This document shows positions 8,902 through 18,022 of a DNA stretch of 64,000 nt, piece by piece. Location of the stretch: NCBI GenBank assembly GCA_965662265.1, contig CBFIGX010000002.1, forward strand, positions 62,001 through 126,000, given 5' to 3'. The notes under the pieces are model-generated. The model was not told the DNA's origin and did not search any database. It was given only the letters and a program-made list of their open reading frames with translations. Position numbers and translations under genes: made by a program. Positions within the stretch are counted from its first letter, which is position 1, and each line of letters begins with the position of its first letter. The stretch comes from CBFIGX01 sp965662265. Its GTDB lineage: Bacteria; Bacteroidota; Bacteroidia; Flavobacteriales; UBA7430.

Positions 8902-10593
8902 ATGAGAAGTTTTTTACCCAATGATTTAGTCATAGAAAATTGGCAACAAATTGAAGTATTTTTCAATAATTTAAAAGACAGACCTATTGACTCTTCTAAT
9001 GATTTGAGACAATGGATGCAAGATAGATCAGAGCTTGAATCTGTTTTAAGCGAAGACATGGCGTGGCGTTATATAAAAATGAATATAGATACCACAAGTA
9101 AAGAATTACAAGAATCTTTTCAGTTTTTTGTTGAAAAAATTAGTCCTAAGACAGCTCCCTATAACCACGCTTTTAATAAAAAGTTGTTGGAATGTAGATA
9201 TCTAAAGGATCTTGATTCAAAATACTACCATATATATCTAAGGGCAGTAAAAAATGACATCCAATTATACAGGAAAAAAAACATTCCACTTTTTACCGAA
9301 TTAACAAATGAAGCACAAAAGTTTGGAGAAATTTCAGCACAAATGACTGTTACTATTGACTCTAAAGAGTTAACCTTGCAACAAGCTTCTGTATACCTAA
9401 AGCAAACAGATAGAAAGAAACGCCAAATGGTGTTTGAGGCCACTAATGCGCGTCGTTTAAAAGACAAAGATTCATTAGATAAACTGCTCGACTCCCTTAT
9501 AAAAACACGTCAACAAGTTGCACTAAATGCTGATTTTGAAAACTATCGAGATTATAAATTTCAGGCTATGGGTCGGTTCGACTACAAACCAACTGATTGC
9601 TTTGATTTTCATACTTCTGTATGTGAAGAAATAGTTCCATTACTTACAGATATTCAAAAGGAAAGAAAATATTCTTTAGGCGTTAAAGAACTTAAACCTT
9701 GGGACATGTCTGTAGATCCTCATGGTAACAATCCACTCAAACCTTTTGAAAATGGTGAAGAGTTATTAGATAAGTGTATCGAGTGTTTCGATTCTATACG
9801 CCCGTATTATGGAGACTGTTTGCGGAAAATGAAAGAGATGGGACATTTAGATTTAGTGTCCCGAAAAGGGAAGGCCCCTGGCGGATTTATGTATCCATTA
9901 TACGAAACAGGAATTCCATTTATTTATATGAATGCTGTTGGGTTGTTAAGAGATGCTGTTACAATGGTTCATGAAGGAGGACATGCTATACATTCTTTTT
10001 ATACCAGAGATATGGAGCTCAATGCTTTTAAGAGTACTCCTTCAGAAGTTGCCGAGCTAGCCTCTATGAGTATGGAGCTTATATCTATGGAGCATTGGGA
10101 TATGTTTTTTAAAGATAAAGAGGATTGGAAGAGAGCACGTAGGGAGCAACTTCAGGGAGTATTAGCAACATTACCTTGGGTGGCTATGGTTGATGAATTT
10201 CAACACTGGCTATATGAATATCCCAACCATTCTCATGATGAACGACACACCAAATGGAGTCAAATATCCAAACGCTATGGTACAGGACAAGTAGATTGGT
10301 CTGGTTACGAACACTTTCAAGATTTTGCATGGCAGCGCCAATTACATATTTATGAAGTACCGTTTTATTATATCGAGTATGGAATAGCTCAGCTTGGTGC
10401 TATTGCCGTATGGAGAAATTATAAGCAGAACAAAGAAAAAGCACTTGATTCTTATGAGAAAGCTTTAAAGTTAGGCTACACCAAGTCTATAAAAGAGATT
10501 TATTCTGCTGCAGGAATTGAGTTTAATTTTTCTTCTAATTATATAAAGGAGCTCGCACTTTTTGTTAAGTCGGAACTTATCGCATTAAAGTGA
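8902..10593 (+). CDS. M3-family oligoendopeptidase (PepF-like)
   Basis: A 563-residue zinc metallopeptidase that would cut short peptides in the cytoplasm. The HExxH zinc motif lies at residues 357-361 (HEGGH), and the downstream SEVAELASMSMELI segment supplies the third ligand and the helix typical of family M3. The length matches PepF-like oligoendopeptidases, and there is no signal peptide. The start at 8902 is the first in-frame ATG. The gene is followed 38 bases later by mazG. Confidence 0.92.
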   Translation: MRSFLPNDLVIENWQQIEVFFNNLKDRPIDSSNDLRQWMQDRSELESVLSEDMAWRYIKMNIDTTSKELQESFQFFVEKISPKTAPYNHAFNKKLLECRYLKDLDSKYYHIYLRAVKNDIQLYRKKNIPLFTELTNEAQKFGEISAQMTVTIDSKELTLQQASVYLKQTDRKKRQMVFEATNARRLKDKDSLDKLLDSLIKTRQQVALNADFENYRDYKFQAMGRFDYKPTDCFDFHTSVCEEIVPLLTDIQKERKYSLGVKELKPWDMSVDPHGNNPLKPFENGEELLDKCIECFDSIRPYYGDCLRKMKEMGHLDLVSRKGKAPGGFMYPLYETGIPFIYMNAVGLLRDAVTMVHEGGHAIHSFYTRDMELNAFKSTPSEVAELASMSMELISMEHWDMFFKDKEDWKRARREQLQGVLATLPWVAMVDEFQHWLYEYPNHSHDERHTKWSQISKRYGTGQVDWSGYEHFQDFAWQRQLHIYEVPFYYIEYGIAQLGAIAVWRNYKQNKEKALDSYEKALKLGYTKSIKEIYSAAGIEFNFSSNYIKELALFVKSELIALK

Positions 10594-10631
10594 TGATAAA
10601 TTACAACAGCTAACCGGTTAATATTCGGATA

Positions 10632-11414
10632 ATGAACACAAGAGATGATAAGTTACAAGCATTTGGTCGCCTATTAGACATTATGGACGATCTTAGAGAG
10701 AAGTGCCCTTGGGATAAAAAACAAACCATAGACAGCTTACGTCATTTAACCATTGAAGAAACATACGAGTTATGTGATGCCATCCTTGATGATAATCTTG
10801 ATGAAGTAAAAAAAGAATTAGGTGATCTTTTATTACACATGGTGTTTTATGCCAAAATAGCGTCCGAAAAAAACGCCTTTGATATCTCTGATGTACTTAA
10901 TGGAATATGTGATAAACTCATTTTTAGGCATCCTCATATTTACGGCGATACAAAGGTTTCTGACGAAGAAGAGGTAAAGCGCAATTGGGAAAAAATTAAA
11001 CTCCAAGAGAAAGGTGCAAAAGCTTCCGTATTAGATGGTGTCCCTAAATCACTTCCAGCTTTAGTAAAATCAATAAGAATACAAGATAAGGTTAGAGGAG
11101 TAGGTTTTGATTGGAATGATAAAGCTCTGGTTTGGGCAAAAGTTAAAGAAGAATTACATGAGTTTGAATTTGAGCAAGACCAAGGAGAAAAAGAAAAAAT
11201 GGAAGCAGAATACGGCGACTTATTGTTTTCGTTAGTTAACTACTCAAGGCATATTGATATAAACCCAGAGGATGCCCTTGAGCGGACTAATAAAAAGTTT
11301 AAAGATCGTTTTCAAGCCATGGAAGTACTCATCCACAACGATGGTAAGCGAATTGAAGAACTAACTTACACAGAAATGGATAAATATTGGGAACTGGTCA
11401 AAATTGCAAAGTAA
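10632..11414 (+). CDS. mazG: MazG nucleoside triphosphate pyrophosphohydrolase
   Basis: It hydrolyses nucleoside triphosphates to monophosphates and pyrophosphate, limiting aberrant nucleotides and (p)ppGpp effects. The 260-residue length is that of the two-domain enzyme. The first EExxE-type site is in EETYELCDAI with ELGDLLLH, and the second is in EELHEFEFE with EYGDLLFSLVNYSRH. CPWDKKQTIDSLRHLTIEE is the standard N-terminal signature. Its end nearly meets the end of the convergent ABC permease gene. Confidence 0.94.
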   Translation: MNTRDDKLQAFGRLLDIMDDLREKCPWDKKQTIDSLRHLTIEETYELCDAILDDNLDEVKKELGDLLLHMVFYAKIASEKNAFDISDVLNGICDKLIFRHPHIYGDTKVSDEEEVKRNWEKIKLQEKGAKASVLDGVPKSLPALVKSIRIQDKVRGVGFDWNDKALVWAKVKEELHEFEFEQDQGEKEKMEAEYGDLLFSLVNYSRHIDINPEDALERTNKKFKDRFQAMEVLIHNDGKRIEELTYTEMDKYWELVKIAK

Positions 11415-11422
11415 TAAATGAC

Positions 11423-12655
11423 TTACTCGTATCTTAGAGCCTCTATAGGATCAAGTTTTGATGCTTTAATCGCAGGATAAATACCAGAAATAAGGCCAAC
11501 GAAAAAACACAATATAACTCCAACTAAAAGCCATGTCCATGGAATAACAAAGGAAGATTTCATTATTATAGAAGTGATATTCCCAATTAGAATTCCAAAG
11601 ATAATTCCTAAAACTCCTCCTAGTTGACATATAACAATGGCTTCCATTAAAAATTGTTGTCTTATTGTTTTGGGTGTTGCTCCAATCGCTTTACGTGTGC
11701 CAATTTCCTTAGTTCGCTCTGTTACACTTACAAGCATAATATTCATCAGGGCAATAGCTGCACCAAGAAGAGTTATAAAACCAATAATGGTAGCTGCAGA
11801 AGTTACATACTTTAAGTTTTCCATTAAAGATTTAGCAAGACTATCACTCTTAGTAATGCCAAAATTTTGACTTTCTAATGGTTTAAGCCGTCGTATAGAT
11901 CTAAACAAACCAATTGCATCGCCAATAGTTACATCTACATCATAACTAGAGTTGGCCATCACACTTATAGCCACATCACTATTTATTGTTGTATTATTTC
12001 TTAAATAAGTAATAGGAACCATACATGATCTATCTCCCCCCATACCGATACTAGAACCCTTTTCAGCTAAAACACCAATAACTTTCAGTCGTTTATTGTT
12101 CACTGAAATTATTTGTCCAATAGCGTTAGGTGAGGCATTAAATAAAAGTTTAAATATATCTTGGCCTATTAGTACTACATTACTATTTAGGTTGATGTCG
12201 TGATGATTGATGTTACGCCCATATTCAATTTCATAACCCGACACTGTTAAATAATTCTCATCTACACCTAAAATACTAGTATTAGGGTTCGTTTTTAGTG
12301 AATTAAATTTAACAGTAGCAACACCTGAACCACGATATGATATAGATGTTGTAGCCTTATCCTTAAATTTATTTTTAAAAGCCAAAGCCTCTTGATACTC
12401 AATTTTTGGATTATCTTTTATTCGATCATCTCTAGAACGTGCCCCTTTTTCTTGACTTTGTATCGTAAAGGTATTAGCCCCCATCATAGAGAAATTATTA
12501 TTTAAAGCAGAATCAATAGAATCAATAGCTGTAAGTATACCCACTAAAGCCGAAATGCCAATGGCAATAATAGATACAGTAATACTAGTCCTTAGTAAAT
12601 GCCCCTTAATTGATCCAATGGCAATTCTTATATTTTCTATGAGTTCAGAGTTCAT
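11423..12655 (-). CDS. MacB/FtsX-type ABC transporter permease
   Basis: A 410-residue inner-membrane protein with the MacB layout. There is one N-terminal membrane segment (residues about 20-42), a periplasmic domain of about 230 residues, and three C-terminal membrane segments in an FtsX domain. VTERTKEIGTRKAIGATPKTI lies between membrane segments 2 and 3, and the end PIEALRYE is characteristic. It may export a lipoprotein, peptide or small molecule with an ATPase. No ATPase or HlyD-type partner gene is adjacent, so the partner must be encoded elsewhere. Confidence 0.88.
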   Translation of the reverse strand: MNSELIENIRIAIGSIKGHLLRTSITVSIIAIGISALVGILTAIDSIDSALNNNFSMMGANTFTIQSQEKGARSRDDRIKDNPKIEYQEALAFKNKFKDKATTSISYRGSGVATVKFNSLKTNPNTSILGVDENYLTVSGYEIEYGRNINHHDINLNSNVVLIGQDIFKLLFNASPNAIGQIISVNNKRLKVIGVLAEKGSSIGMGGDRSCMVPITYLRNNTTINSDVAISVMANSSYDVDVTIGDAIGLFRSIRRLKPLESQNFGITKSDSLAKSLMENLKYVTSAATIIGFITLLGAAIALMNIMLVSVTERTKEIGTRKAIGATPKTIRQQFLMEAIVICQLGGVLGIIFGILIGNITSIIMKSSFVIPWTWLLVGVILCFFVGLISGIYPAIKASKLDPIEALRYE

Positions 12656-12733
12656 TAATTCGTGACGTTTATATCTTACAAGATATTTAAAAACCTAAAA
12701 AAATAATGTTAAAATATGCTAAGACTTTAAAGT

Positions 12734-14062
12734 TTATCTAGAACTCTTTTTTGACCTCCAAGATTTTGATTTTGGATGATTTTGAGTTCCCTTATTACCA
12801 TCATTTTTTTTATTGAATTCACTTCTTTTTTTATTCTCTTGCCCGATATTATTCTGTTTTGAACTCTTTGTTTTCTTGGGTCTAGAGTTTTTTGTGGGTT
12901 TTTTAACATTTGAAATCTCTTCTATTTCGTCTGAGAAAGGATGCACCTCAACTAATGGTATATTTTGACTAATAAGTTTTTCGATATCTTTAAGATAGGG
13001 GCGTTCTTCTATATTACAGAACGATATTGCAGTACCAGAATTTTTTGCTCGTCCAGTTCTTCCTATTCTATGCACATAGGTTTCAGGAACATTGGGAAGG
13101 TCAAAATTAATTACTAATTTGAGTTCGTTGACATCAATTCCTCTAGCTGCGATATCTGTAGCAACTAACACTTTCGTATCCCTAGCTTTAAAATTCTCTA
13201 GAGCTCGCTGTCTAGCACCTTGAGATTTATTACCGTGAATTGCTTCCGCTTTAATATCTACTTTCCCTAGTTGTTTTACAATTTTGTTTGCTCCATGTTT
13301 TGTTCTTGAAAACACCAATACAGAGTCTATAGTATCTTTAGACAGCAAGTGTATTAGCAGCTTTGACTTACTTTTTTTACTTACATAATACAAAGCTTGT
13401 TTTACCTTTTCAGCAGTTGCTTGTTTTGGTTTAATAGTTACTTTTTCGGGATTACCTAATATTGATTTAGATAAATTTATAATTGACTTAGGCATAGTAG
13501 CAGAGAAAAATAGGGACTGCCTTTTAGCCGGAAGCGATGCAATAATTCGTTTCACATCATGAATGAATCCCATGTCAAGCATATGATCTGCTTCGTCTAA
13601 TACACAATACTCTACATCCCGCAAGGAAATATAACCTTGGTTCATCAAGTCCAATAAACGCCCAGGAGTAGCAATCAATATATCTACACCTCTTTTTAAG
13701 GCATTTGTTTGGGAGCCTTGTTTAACCCCGCCAAAAATAACTGTATTTACTACCTCTGTGTAGGCAGCGTATTTTGAGCAATTCTCCCCAATCTGAATGG
13801 CTAGTTCTCTAGTGGGTGTTACGATAAGGGCTTTTATTTTTTTTCTGCCTTTAACCCCTAACGATTTGTTGTGAATATGTTGAATTATAGGAATGGAAAA
13901 AGCGGCAGTCTTACCTGTTCCTGTTTGAGCACAGCCTAACAAATCTTTACCTTGTAATAAAATTGGAATTGCTTGTTCTTGTATTGGAGTGGCATCGATG
14001 TATCCTTCTTCTTTTACGGCTTTCAGGATAGGGGTAATTAGGCCTAATTCTTTAAATGTCAT
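12734..14062 (-). CDS. DEAD-box RNA helicase, RhlE-like
   Basis: A 442-residue ATP-dependent RNA helicase. The core motifs appear in order: AQTGTGKT (motif I), PTRELAIQ (Ia), ATPGRLLDL (Ib), DEAD (II), FSATMP (III), ATDIAARGID (V) and HRIGRTGRA (VI). The last 70 residues are highly basic and low in complexity, as in RhlE proteins that act on ribosome assembly or mRNA decay. It is divergent from guaA, with about 190 bases between them. Confidence 0.92.
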   Translation of the reverse strand: MTFKELGLITPILKAVKEEGYIDATPIQEQAIPILLQGKDLLGCAQTGTGKTAAFSIPIIQHIHNKSLGVKGRKKIKALIVTPTRELAIQIGENCSKYAAYTEVVNTVIFGGVKQGSQTNALKRGVDILIATPGRLLDLMNQGYISLRDVEYCVLDEADHMLDMGFIHDVKRIIASLPAKRQSLFFSATMPKSIINLSKSILGNPEKVTIKPKQATAEKVKQALYYVSKKSKSKLLIHLLSKDTIDSVLVFSRTKHGANKIVKQLGKVDIKAEAIHGNKSQGARQRALENFKARDTKVLVATDIAARGIDVNELKLVINFDLPNVPETYVHRIGRTGRAKNSGTAISFCNIEERPYLKDIEKLISQNIPLVEVHPFSDEIEEISNVKKPTKNSRPKKTKSSKQNNIGQENKKRSEFNKKNDGNKGTQNHPKSKSWRSKKSSR

Positions 14063-14216
14063 AGCGTTATAATATAGCGCAAATATAGACGTTCATTTGT
14101 GACTACTAGCACGTTTGATTCAAAAAAGCATAAATACCCATAAGCATCAAGATGAGCTTGATAATTCAAGCACATTTTTTAGAATTATATGCCCGAATTC
14201 AAAATGCATATAAAGG

Positions 14217-14246
14217 TTGTTCATCTAATAAATTGTAGTAATTTTG
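14217..14246 (+). promoter_or_regulatory. guaA promoter
   Basis: TTG at 14217-14219, a 19-base spacer and TAATTTTG at 14239-14246 form a full-match Bacteroidota promoter. The ATG begins only five bases after the -7 box, so transcription is expected to start at or next to the start codon. Confidence 0.7.
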
Positions 14247-14250
14247 GCGC

Positions 14251-15783
14251 ATGCAAGAAAAGATATTAATCCTAGATTTTGGCTCTCAATACACTCAGCT
14301 TATTGCTCGTAGAGTGAGAGAGTTGAATATTTATTGTGAAATTCATCCATATAATAACGTACCTGAATTAACCGATAATCTCAAAGGTGTGATCTTATCA
14401 GGATCTCCATTTTCAGTTCGCGATAGCAATGCGCCTATTCCTAACCTTGATCAAATTAAAGGTAAATTACCATTGCTAGGGGTGTGTTATGGAGCACAGC
14501 ATTTGGCACATAAATTTGGTGGAGAGGTTTTGCCCTCGAAAATTAGAGAATATGGTAGAGCTAATTTGTCTTTTGTAGACTCTTCACATCCTTTACTAAA
14601 AGGTATCCTCACGAACTCACAGGTGTGGATGAGTCATGGAGATACCATATCTAAACTACCTGAAGGATATAAGGTAATTGCATCTACCCATGATGTGGAA
14701 TGTGCTGGATATTCTATAGAAGGGGAGTCAACATATGCAATACAGTTTCACCCTGAAGTATACCACTCAACAGATGGAGTAACTTTATTAAAGAATTTTT
14801 TAATAGATATCTGTGGTTGTAATCAAGATTGGACCTCGGAGTCTTTTGTAGACGCTACAGTGGCATCACTAAAAAAGCAACTTGGTCAGGATAAGGTAGT
14901 GTTAGGTTTATCTGGTGGAGTTGATTCTACAGTAACTGCAGTACTTTTGCACAAAGCAATTGGCGCACAACTTCATTGTATCTTTGTAGATAATGGGCTT
15001 TTACGTAAAAACGAATTCACAAGTGTGCTAAAGCAATACGAAGGAATGGGCCTAAATGTTAAGGGAGTAGATGCCAAACAGAAGTTTTATGATGCCTTAA
15101 AAGGTCTTTCTGATCCAGAACAAAAACGGAAAGCTATAGGGAAAACATTTATTGACGTTTTTGATGACGAGGCACAATTGATACAAGATGTTGTATGGTT
15201 GGCTCAAGGAACTATTTATCCAGACGTAATAGAGTCCGTTTCTGCAACAGGTGGCCCTTCAGCTACTATTAAATCTCATCACAATGTTGGTGGCTTACCC
15301 GACTATATGAAGTTGAAAATTGTAGAACCATTAAATACATTATTCAAAGATGAGGTGAGACGCGTAGGAAAAGCCCTAGGTTTGTCCCACGATCTTCTGG
15401 GAAGACACCCTTTTCCAGGCCCCGGATTGGCTATCAGAATACTCGGTGACATTACGCCTGAAAAAGTAGTTATTCTTCAGGAGGTAGATCATATTTTTAT
15501 TCAAGGTCTGAAAGATGAAGGTTTGTATGACCAAGTATGGCAGGCTGGATCTATGTTGCTTCCAATACAATCTGTAGGTGTTATGGGAGACGAACGAACT
15601 TATGAAAGAGTAGTTGCCCTTAGAGCTGTTGAGTCTGTAGATGGTATGACTGCCGATTGGGTGCATCTACCTTACGAGTTTTTAGCAAAAACATCAAACG
15701 AAATTATCAATAAAGTGAAAGGTGTTAATAGAGTTGTTTATGACATAAGCTCTAAGCCTCCAGCAACTATTGAATGGGAATAA
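14251..15783 (+). CDS. guaA: GMP synthase (glutamine-hydrolysing)
   Basis: It converts XMP to GMP with ATP and glutamine. The class I amidotransferase domain has the nucleophile cysteine in GVCYGAQH near residue 77 and the HPE motif in QFHPEVYHS near residue 168. The ATP-pyrophosphatase domain has SGGVDST near residue 222, and the C-terminal dimerisation domain ends KPPATIEWE. The 510-residue length and all catalytic motifs are normal. A strong promoter lies directly at the start codon and a hairpin terminator follows the stop. Confidence 0.97.
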   Translation: MQEKILILDFGSQYTQLIARRVRELNIYCEIHPYNNVPELTDNLKGVILSGSPFSVRDSNAPIPNLDQIKGKLPLLGVCYGAQHLAHKFGGEVLPSKIREYGRANLSFVDSSHPLLKGILTNSQVWMSHGDTISKLPEGYKVIASTHDVECAGYSIEGESTYAIQFHPEVYHSTDGVTLLKNFLIDICGCNQDWTSESFVDATVASLKKQLGQDKVVLGLSGGVDSTVTAVLLHKAIGAQLHCIFVDNGLLRKNEFTSVLKQYEGMGLNVKGVDAKQKFYDALKGLSDPEQKRKAIGKTFIDVFDDEAQLIQDVVWLAQGTIYPDVIESVSATGGPSATIKSHHNVGGLPDYMKLKIVEPLNTLFKDEVRRVGKALGLSHDLLGRHPFPGPGLAIRILGDITPEKVVILQEVDHIFIQGLKDEGLYDQVWQAGSMLLPIQSVGVMGDERTYERVVALRAVESVDGMTADWVHLPYEFLAKTSNEIINKVKGVNRVVYDISSKPPATIEWE

Positions 15784-15790
15784 CAACAAA

Positions 15791-15817
15791 AAAGCACTCT
15801 TACAGGGTGCTTTTTTT
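15791..15817 (+). terminator. Rho-independent terminator after guaA
   Basis: The arms AAAGCAC and GTGCTTT flank a short loop and run into a T tract, eight bases after the guaA stop. It may also serve the convergent gene ending at 15828. Confidence 0.85.
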
Positions 15818-15827
15818 ATTTATATTG

Positions 15828-16253
15828 TTAAATCCAGTTGTTTTTAATCCCTTTTTTGGCCAGAAATATGGAAATAAAAGTAACCACAACTAATAGCAAG
15901 GCCATCGAAATAATATATGTTCTCATTTCGCCTGTATCTATCGATAAATTGTGGCTTGTTTGAACAAGAATACCTACCAACGATATCCAAAAAAAATAGA
16001 TCGATAGAGGTTTCTTCAACAAAAGACCAAGGCAGCCAAGTGCACCACCAAATACTCCTAAAGCAAAAGCTATACTTGGTATAAGAGTAAATTCAGTATA
16101 AAATTTTTGCTGTTCAACTGGCAGAAGGGCAATATTCTCTTCTGTCATATTTATTTGAGAAAAAAAATTGATGATGCCCATCAAGTTCCATACAAGTAAT
16201 AATACAATAGTTATAAAAAACCATTTAGGCACTTTAGTAGTTGATGTTTTCAT
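15828..16253 (-). CDS. Small multi-pass membrane protein of unknown function
   Basis: A 141-residue protein with four predicted membrane helices at about residues 10-30, 58-78, 82-102 and 112-132, and a basic C-terminal end. I do not recognise a family with confidence; similar sensor-less small membrane proteins are common in Bacteroidota. It starts two bases after the end of the upstream membrane protein gene, so the two are almost certainly cotranscribed and may act together in the inner membrane. Confidence 0.65.
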   Translation of the reverse strand: MKTSTTKVPKWFFITIVLLLVWNLMGIINFFSQINMTEENIALLPVEQQKFYTEFTLIPSIAFALGVFGGALGCLGLLLKKPLSIYFFWISLVGILVQTSHNLSIDTGEMRTYIISMALLLVVVTFISIFLAKKGIKNNWI

Positions 16254-16255
16254 AA

Positions 16256-16744
16256 TTATAATTTTAGCAAACTAATTTGATTAGAAATAGTTTCATTAGG
16301 ATGATGTTTTCTAATTTCATCATGTTTAATCTCACCGCCGTGTTGTGCCGTGCCCATAAGAATTCCGAGCGTTAAAATAGAAATAGTTAAAGTCAATTGA
16401 GTTGCTAGCTTTTCTGTTTTACTTCCTTTGTATATGGTATATAGATTATAAATTGAGGCTAAAGCAAGAAGTCCAACTAGCCAAATGGCTTTTTCTGCAT
16501 GATCTATATGTATCTCGATTAACTCTTTAGAAAAAGAGGCGTTGTTTTTCAATATAATCTCAGTTTCTTCACCAGAAATATAAACAGGAATAGTTGCTAT
16601 GCACATGGCAATATATATCACAAGACCTACTTTTTTAATGCTCTTATTCTTAGTGATATAACCATAAGTTAATACGCATCCACCAATAATAATTCCAAAT
16701 ATAGGTAGGTGTGATAAGAATAAATGTACTTGAATTGCGTTCAT
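16256..16744 (-). CDS. Histidine-containing membrane protein of unknown function
   Basis: A 162-residue protein with about four membrane helices. Histidines sit next to membrane segments (VHLFLSHLPIFG near residue 6, EIHIDHAEKAIW near residue 77, TAQHGGEIKHDEIRKHH near residue 133). This layout is reminiscent of DUF2231-type or haem-binding membrane proteins, but no motif settles it. It is the first gene of a two-gene unit with the small membrane protein downstream. Confidence 0.6.
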   Translation of the reverse strand: MNAIQVHLFLSHLPIFGIIIGGCVLTYGYITKNKSIKKVGLVIYIAMCIATIPVYISGEETEIILKNNASFSKELIEIHIDHAEKAIWLVGLLALASIYNLYTIYKGSKTEKLATQLTLTISILTLGILMGTAQHGGEIKHDEIRKHHPNETISNQISLLKL

Positions 16745-16808
16745 AAATTTTTATAAATATAGATATTTAGTTTTAAAAATGTGTGAGTTATTATAAATGA
16801 TGCACTTA

Positions 16809-17477
16809 TTACTTTTTTAATCTAGACACCATTTCATTAATCCATATTGGAGCATAAGGAGAAGTACAACCTTTAGATACTGGGAATTCTTCATAGATCC
16901 CTAGATCTTCGCCTAATCGAATAGCTTTATCTCGATGTTCTTCATGATATATGCCGATATTAACTAATGTAAAGTTCATCGTCCATTGTACAAAAGGATC
17001 AGCTTTTTTCATTTCTTTTTTTATACGACTTAGAAGCTGAGACGCGTCTATAAATTCAGCTTTTTGACTAACGCGAATAGAGCATAGGTTCCAACCTGCT
17101 CTTGCTGCAGCAGTGTTTTTGTCATTCAACCATTTTTCACGAATTTCTTCATTTTGTGGATGCTTTGCTACTAAGTAAGCATTAAACCAATCTGCTAGTT
17201 GAAAAAAGTTTGTATCTCTAACCATCGCATCAAGCTGATTTAATGATAGCTGTTTTGGCTTGATAATTAAACAGGCAAGTAACTGGGCTTCCAACAATTC
17301 GGTGTCCCATAGTTCCAAACCTAAGCTCAAATTGTTTTTAATCTCTTTAGAGAGCTTTCTTATATCGCCCATTCTTACGCCATACTGATTCAAAGAGTCA
17401 GCACGCCTAAGATTTTGGCGACGCATTTTTTCAGAACCTAGCTCTTCCAATTTTTTAAGTACGTTTTTTAAGGTCAT
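16809..17477 (-). CDS. AlkD-like DNA alkylation repair protein
   Basis: A 222-residue all-helical protein of the DNA alkylation repair HEAT-like superfamily. The segment from about residue 80 to 140 (MVRDTNFFQLADWFNAYLV, then NTAAARAGWNL) matches the region of AlkD relatives that holds the DNA-facing aspartate and aromatic residues. It may excise alkylated bases, but many relatives in Bacteroidota have not been tested. It lies just downstream of the PhnA/YjdM gene on the same strand. Confidence 0.75.
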   Translation of the reverse strand: MTLKNVLKKLEELGSEKMRRQNLRRADSLNQYGVRMGDIRKLSKEIKNNLSLGLELWDTELLEAQLLACLIIKPKQLSLNQLDAMVRDTNFFQLADWFNAYLVAKHPQNEEIREKWLNDKNTAAARAGWNLCSIRVSQKAEFIDASQLLSRIKKEMKKADPFVQWTMNFTLVNIGIYHEEHRDKAIRLGEDLGIYEEFPVSKGCTSPYAPIWINEMVSRLKK

Positions 17478-17488
17478 ATTTCCAGTAC

Positions 17489-17827
17489 TTATGCTTTTTT
17501 TACAAATTCAGACTTTAAACCGATGGCTCCAAAGCCACTTATTTTACAACTTATGTTATGATCACCGTCAGCAAGTCTAATATTTTTGACTTTTGTTCCA
17601 GCTTTTATTGGACCATTAGCACCTTTTACAGGCAAGTTCTTAATTACGATAACAGAATCCCCATCTTTAAGACTGTTTCCATTCACATCTTTTATAGTCA
17701 TCTGTGGTGAAGCTATGTCTTCAGGATTCCAGTTATTGTTGCATTCAGGACAAACATAAACAACGTCCTTCAAAGCATAACCATATGGGCACTCACAAAT
17801 AGGGCATGGTTTCATTAAGTCAGACAT
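17489..17827 (-). CDS. PhnA/YjdM-family zinc-ribbon protein
   Basis: A 112-residue protein. The N-terminal zinc ribbon has two CxxC pairs (CPICEC and CPECNN, residues 8-30), and an SH3-like C-terminal domain contains DGDSVIVIKNLPVKG. This is the YjdM/PhnA family, once named for alkylphosphonate use; the actual function is not established. Twelve bases separate it from the AlkD-like gene. Confidence 0.88.
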   Translation of the reverse strand: MSDLMKPCPICECPYGYALKDVVYVCPECNNNWNPEDIASPQMTIKDVNGNSLKDGDSVIVIKNLPVKGANGPIKAGTKVKNIRLADGDHNISCKISGFGAIGLKSEFVKKA

Positions 17828-18022
17828 AAAAAGATATTTAAAATTTTCTTAGTTCAAATAACGTATTTTTTTTTGAGATCGAAATTTGTTGTTAAAATAA
17901 ACATGCTAGAGATGCATAATAGCCTTCTTCTTATTTGTTAACAAATAGTGGTATTTTATCTGTTAATATATTTTAAAAATAGGCTATTTTTACTTGCACC
18001 TTAATGAATATCAAATACGTTT

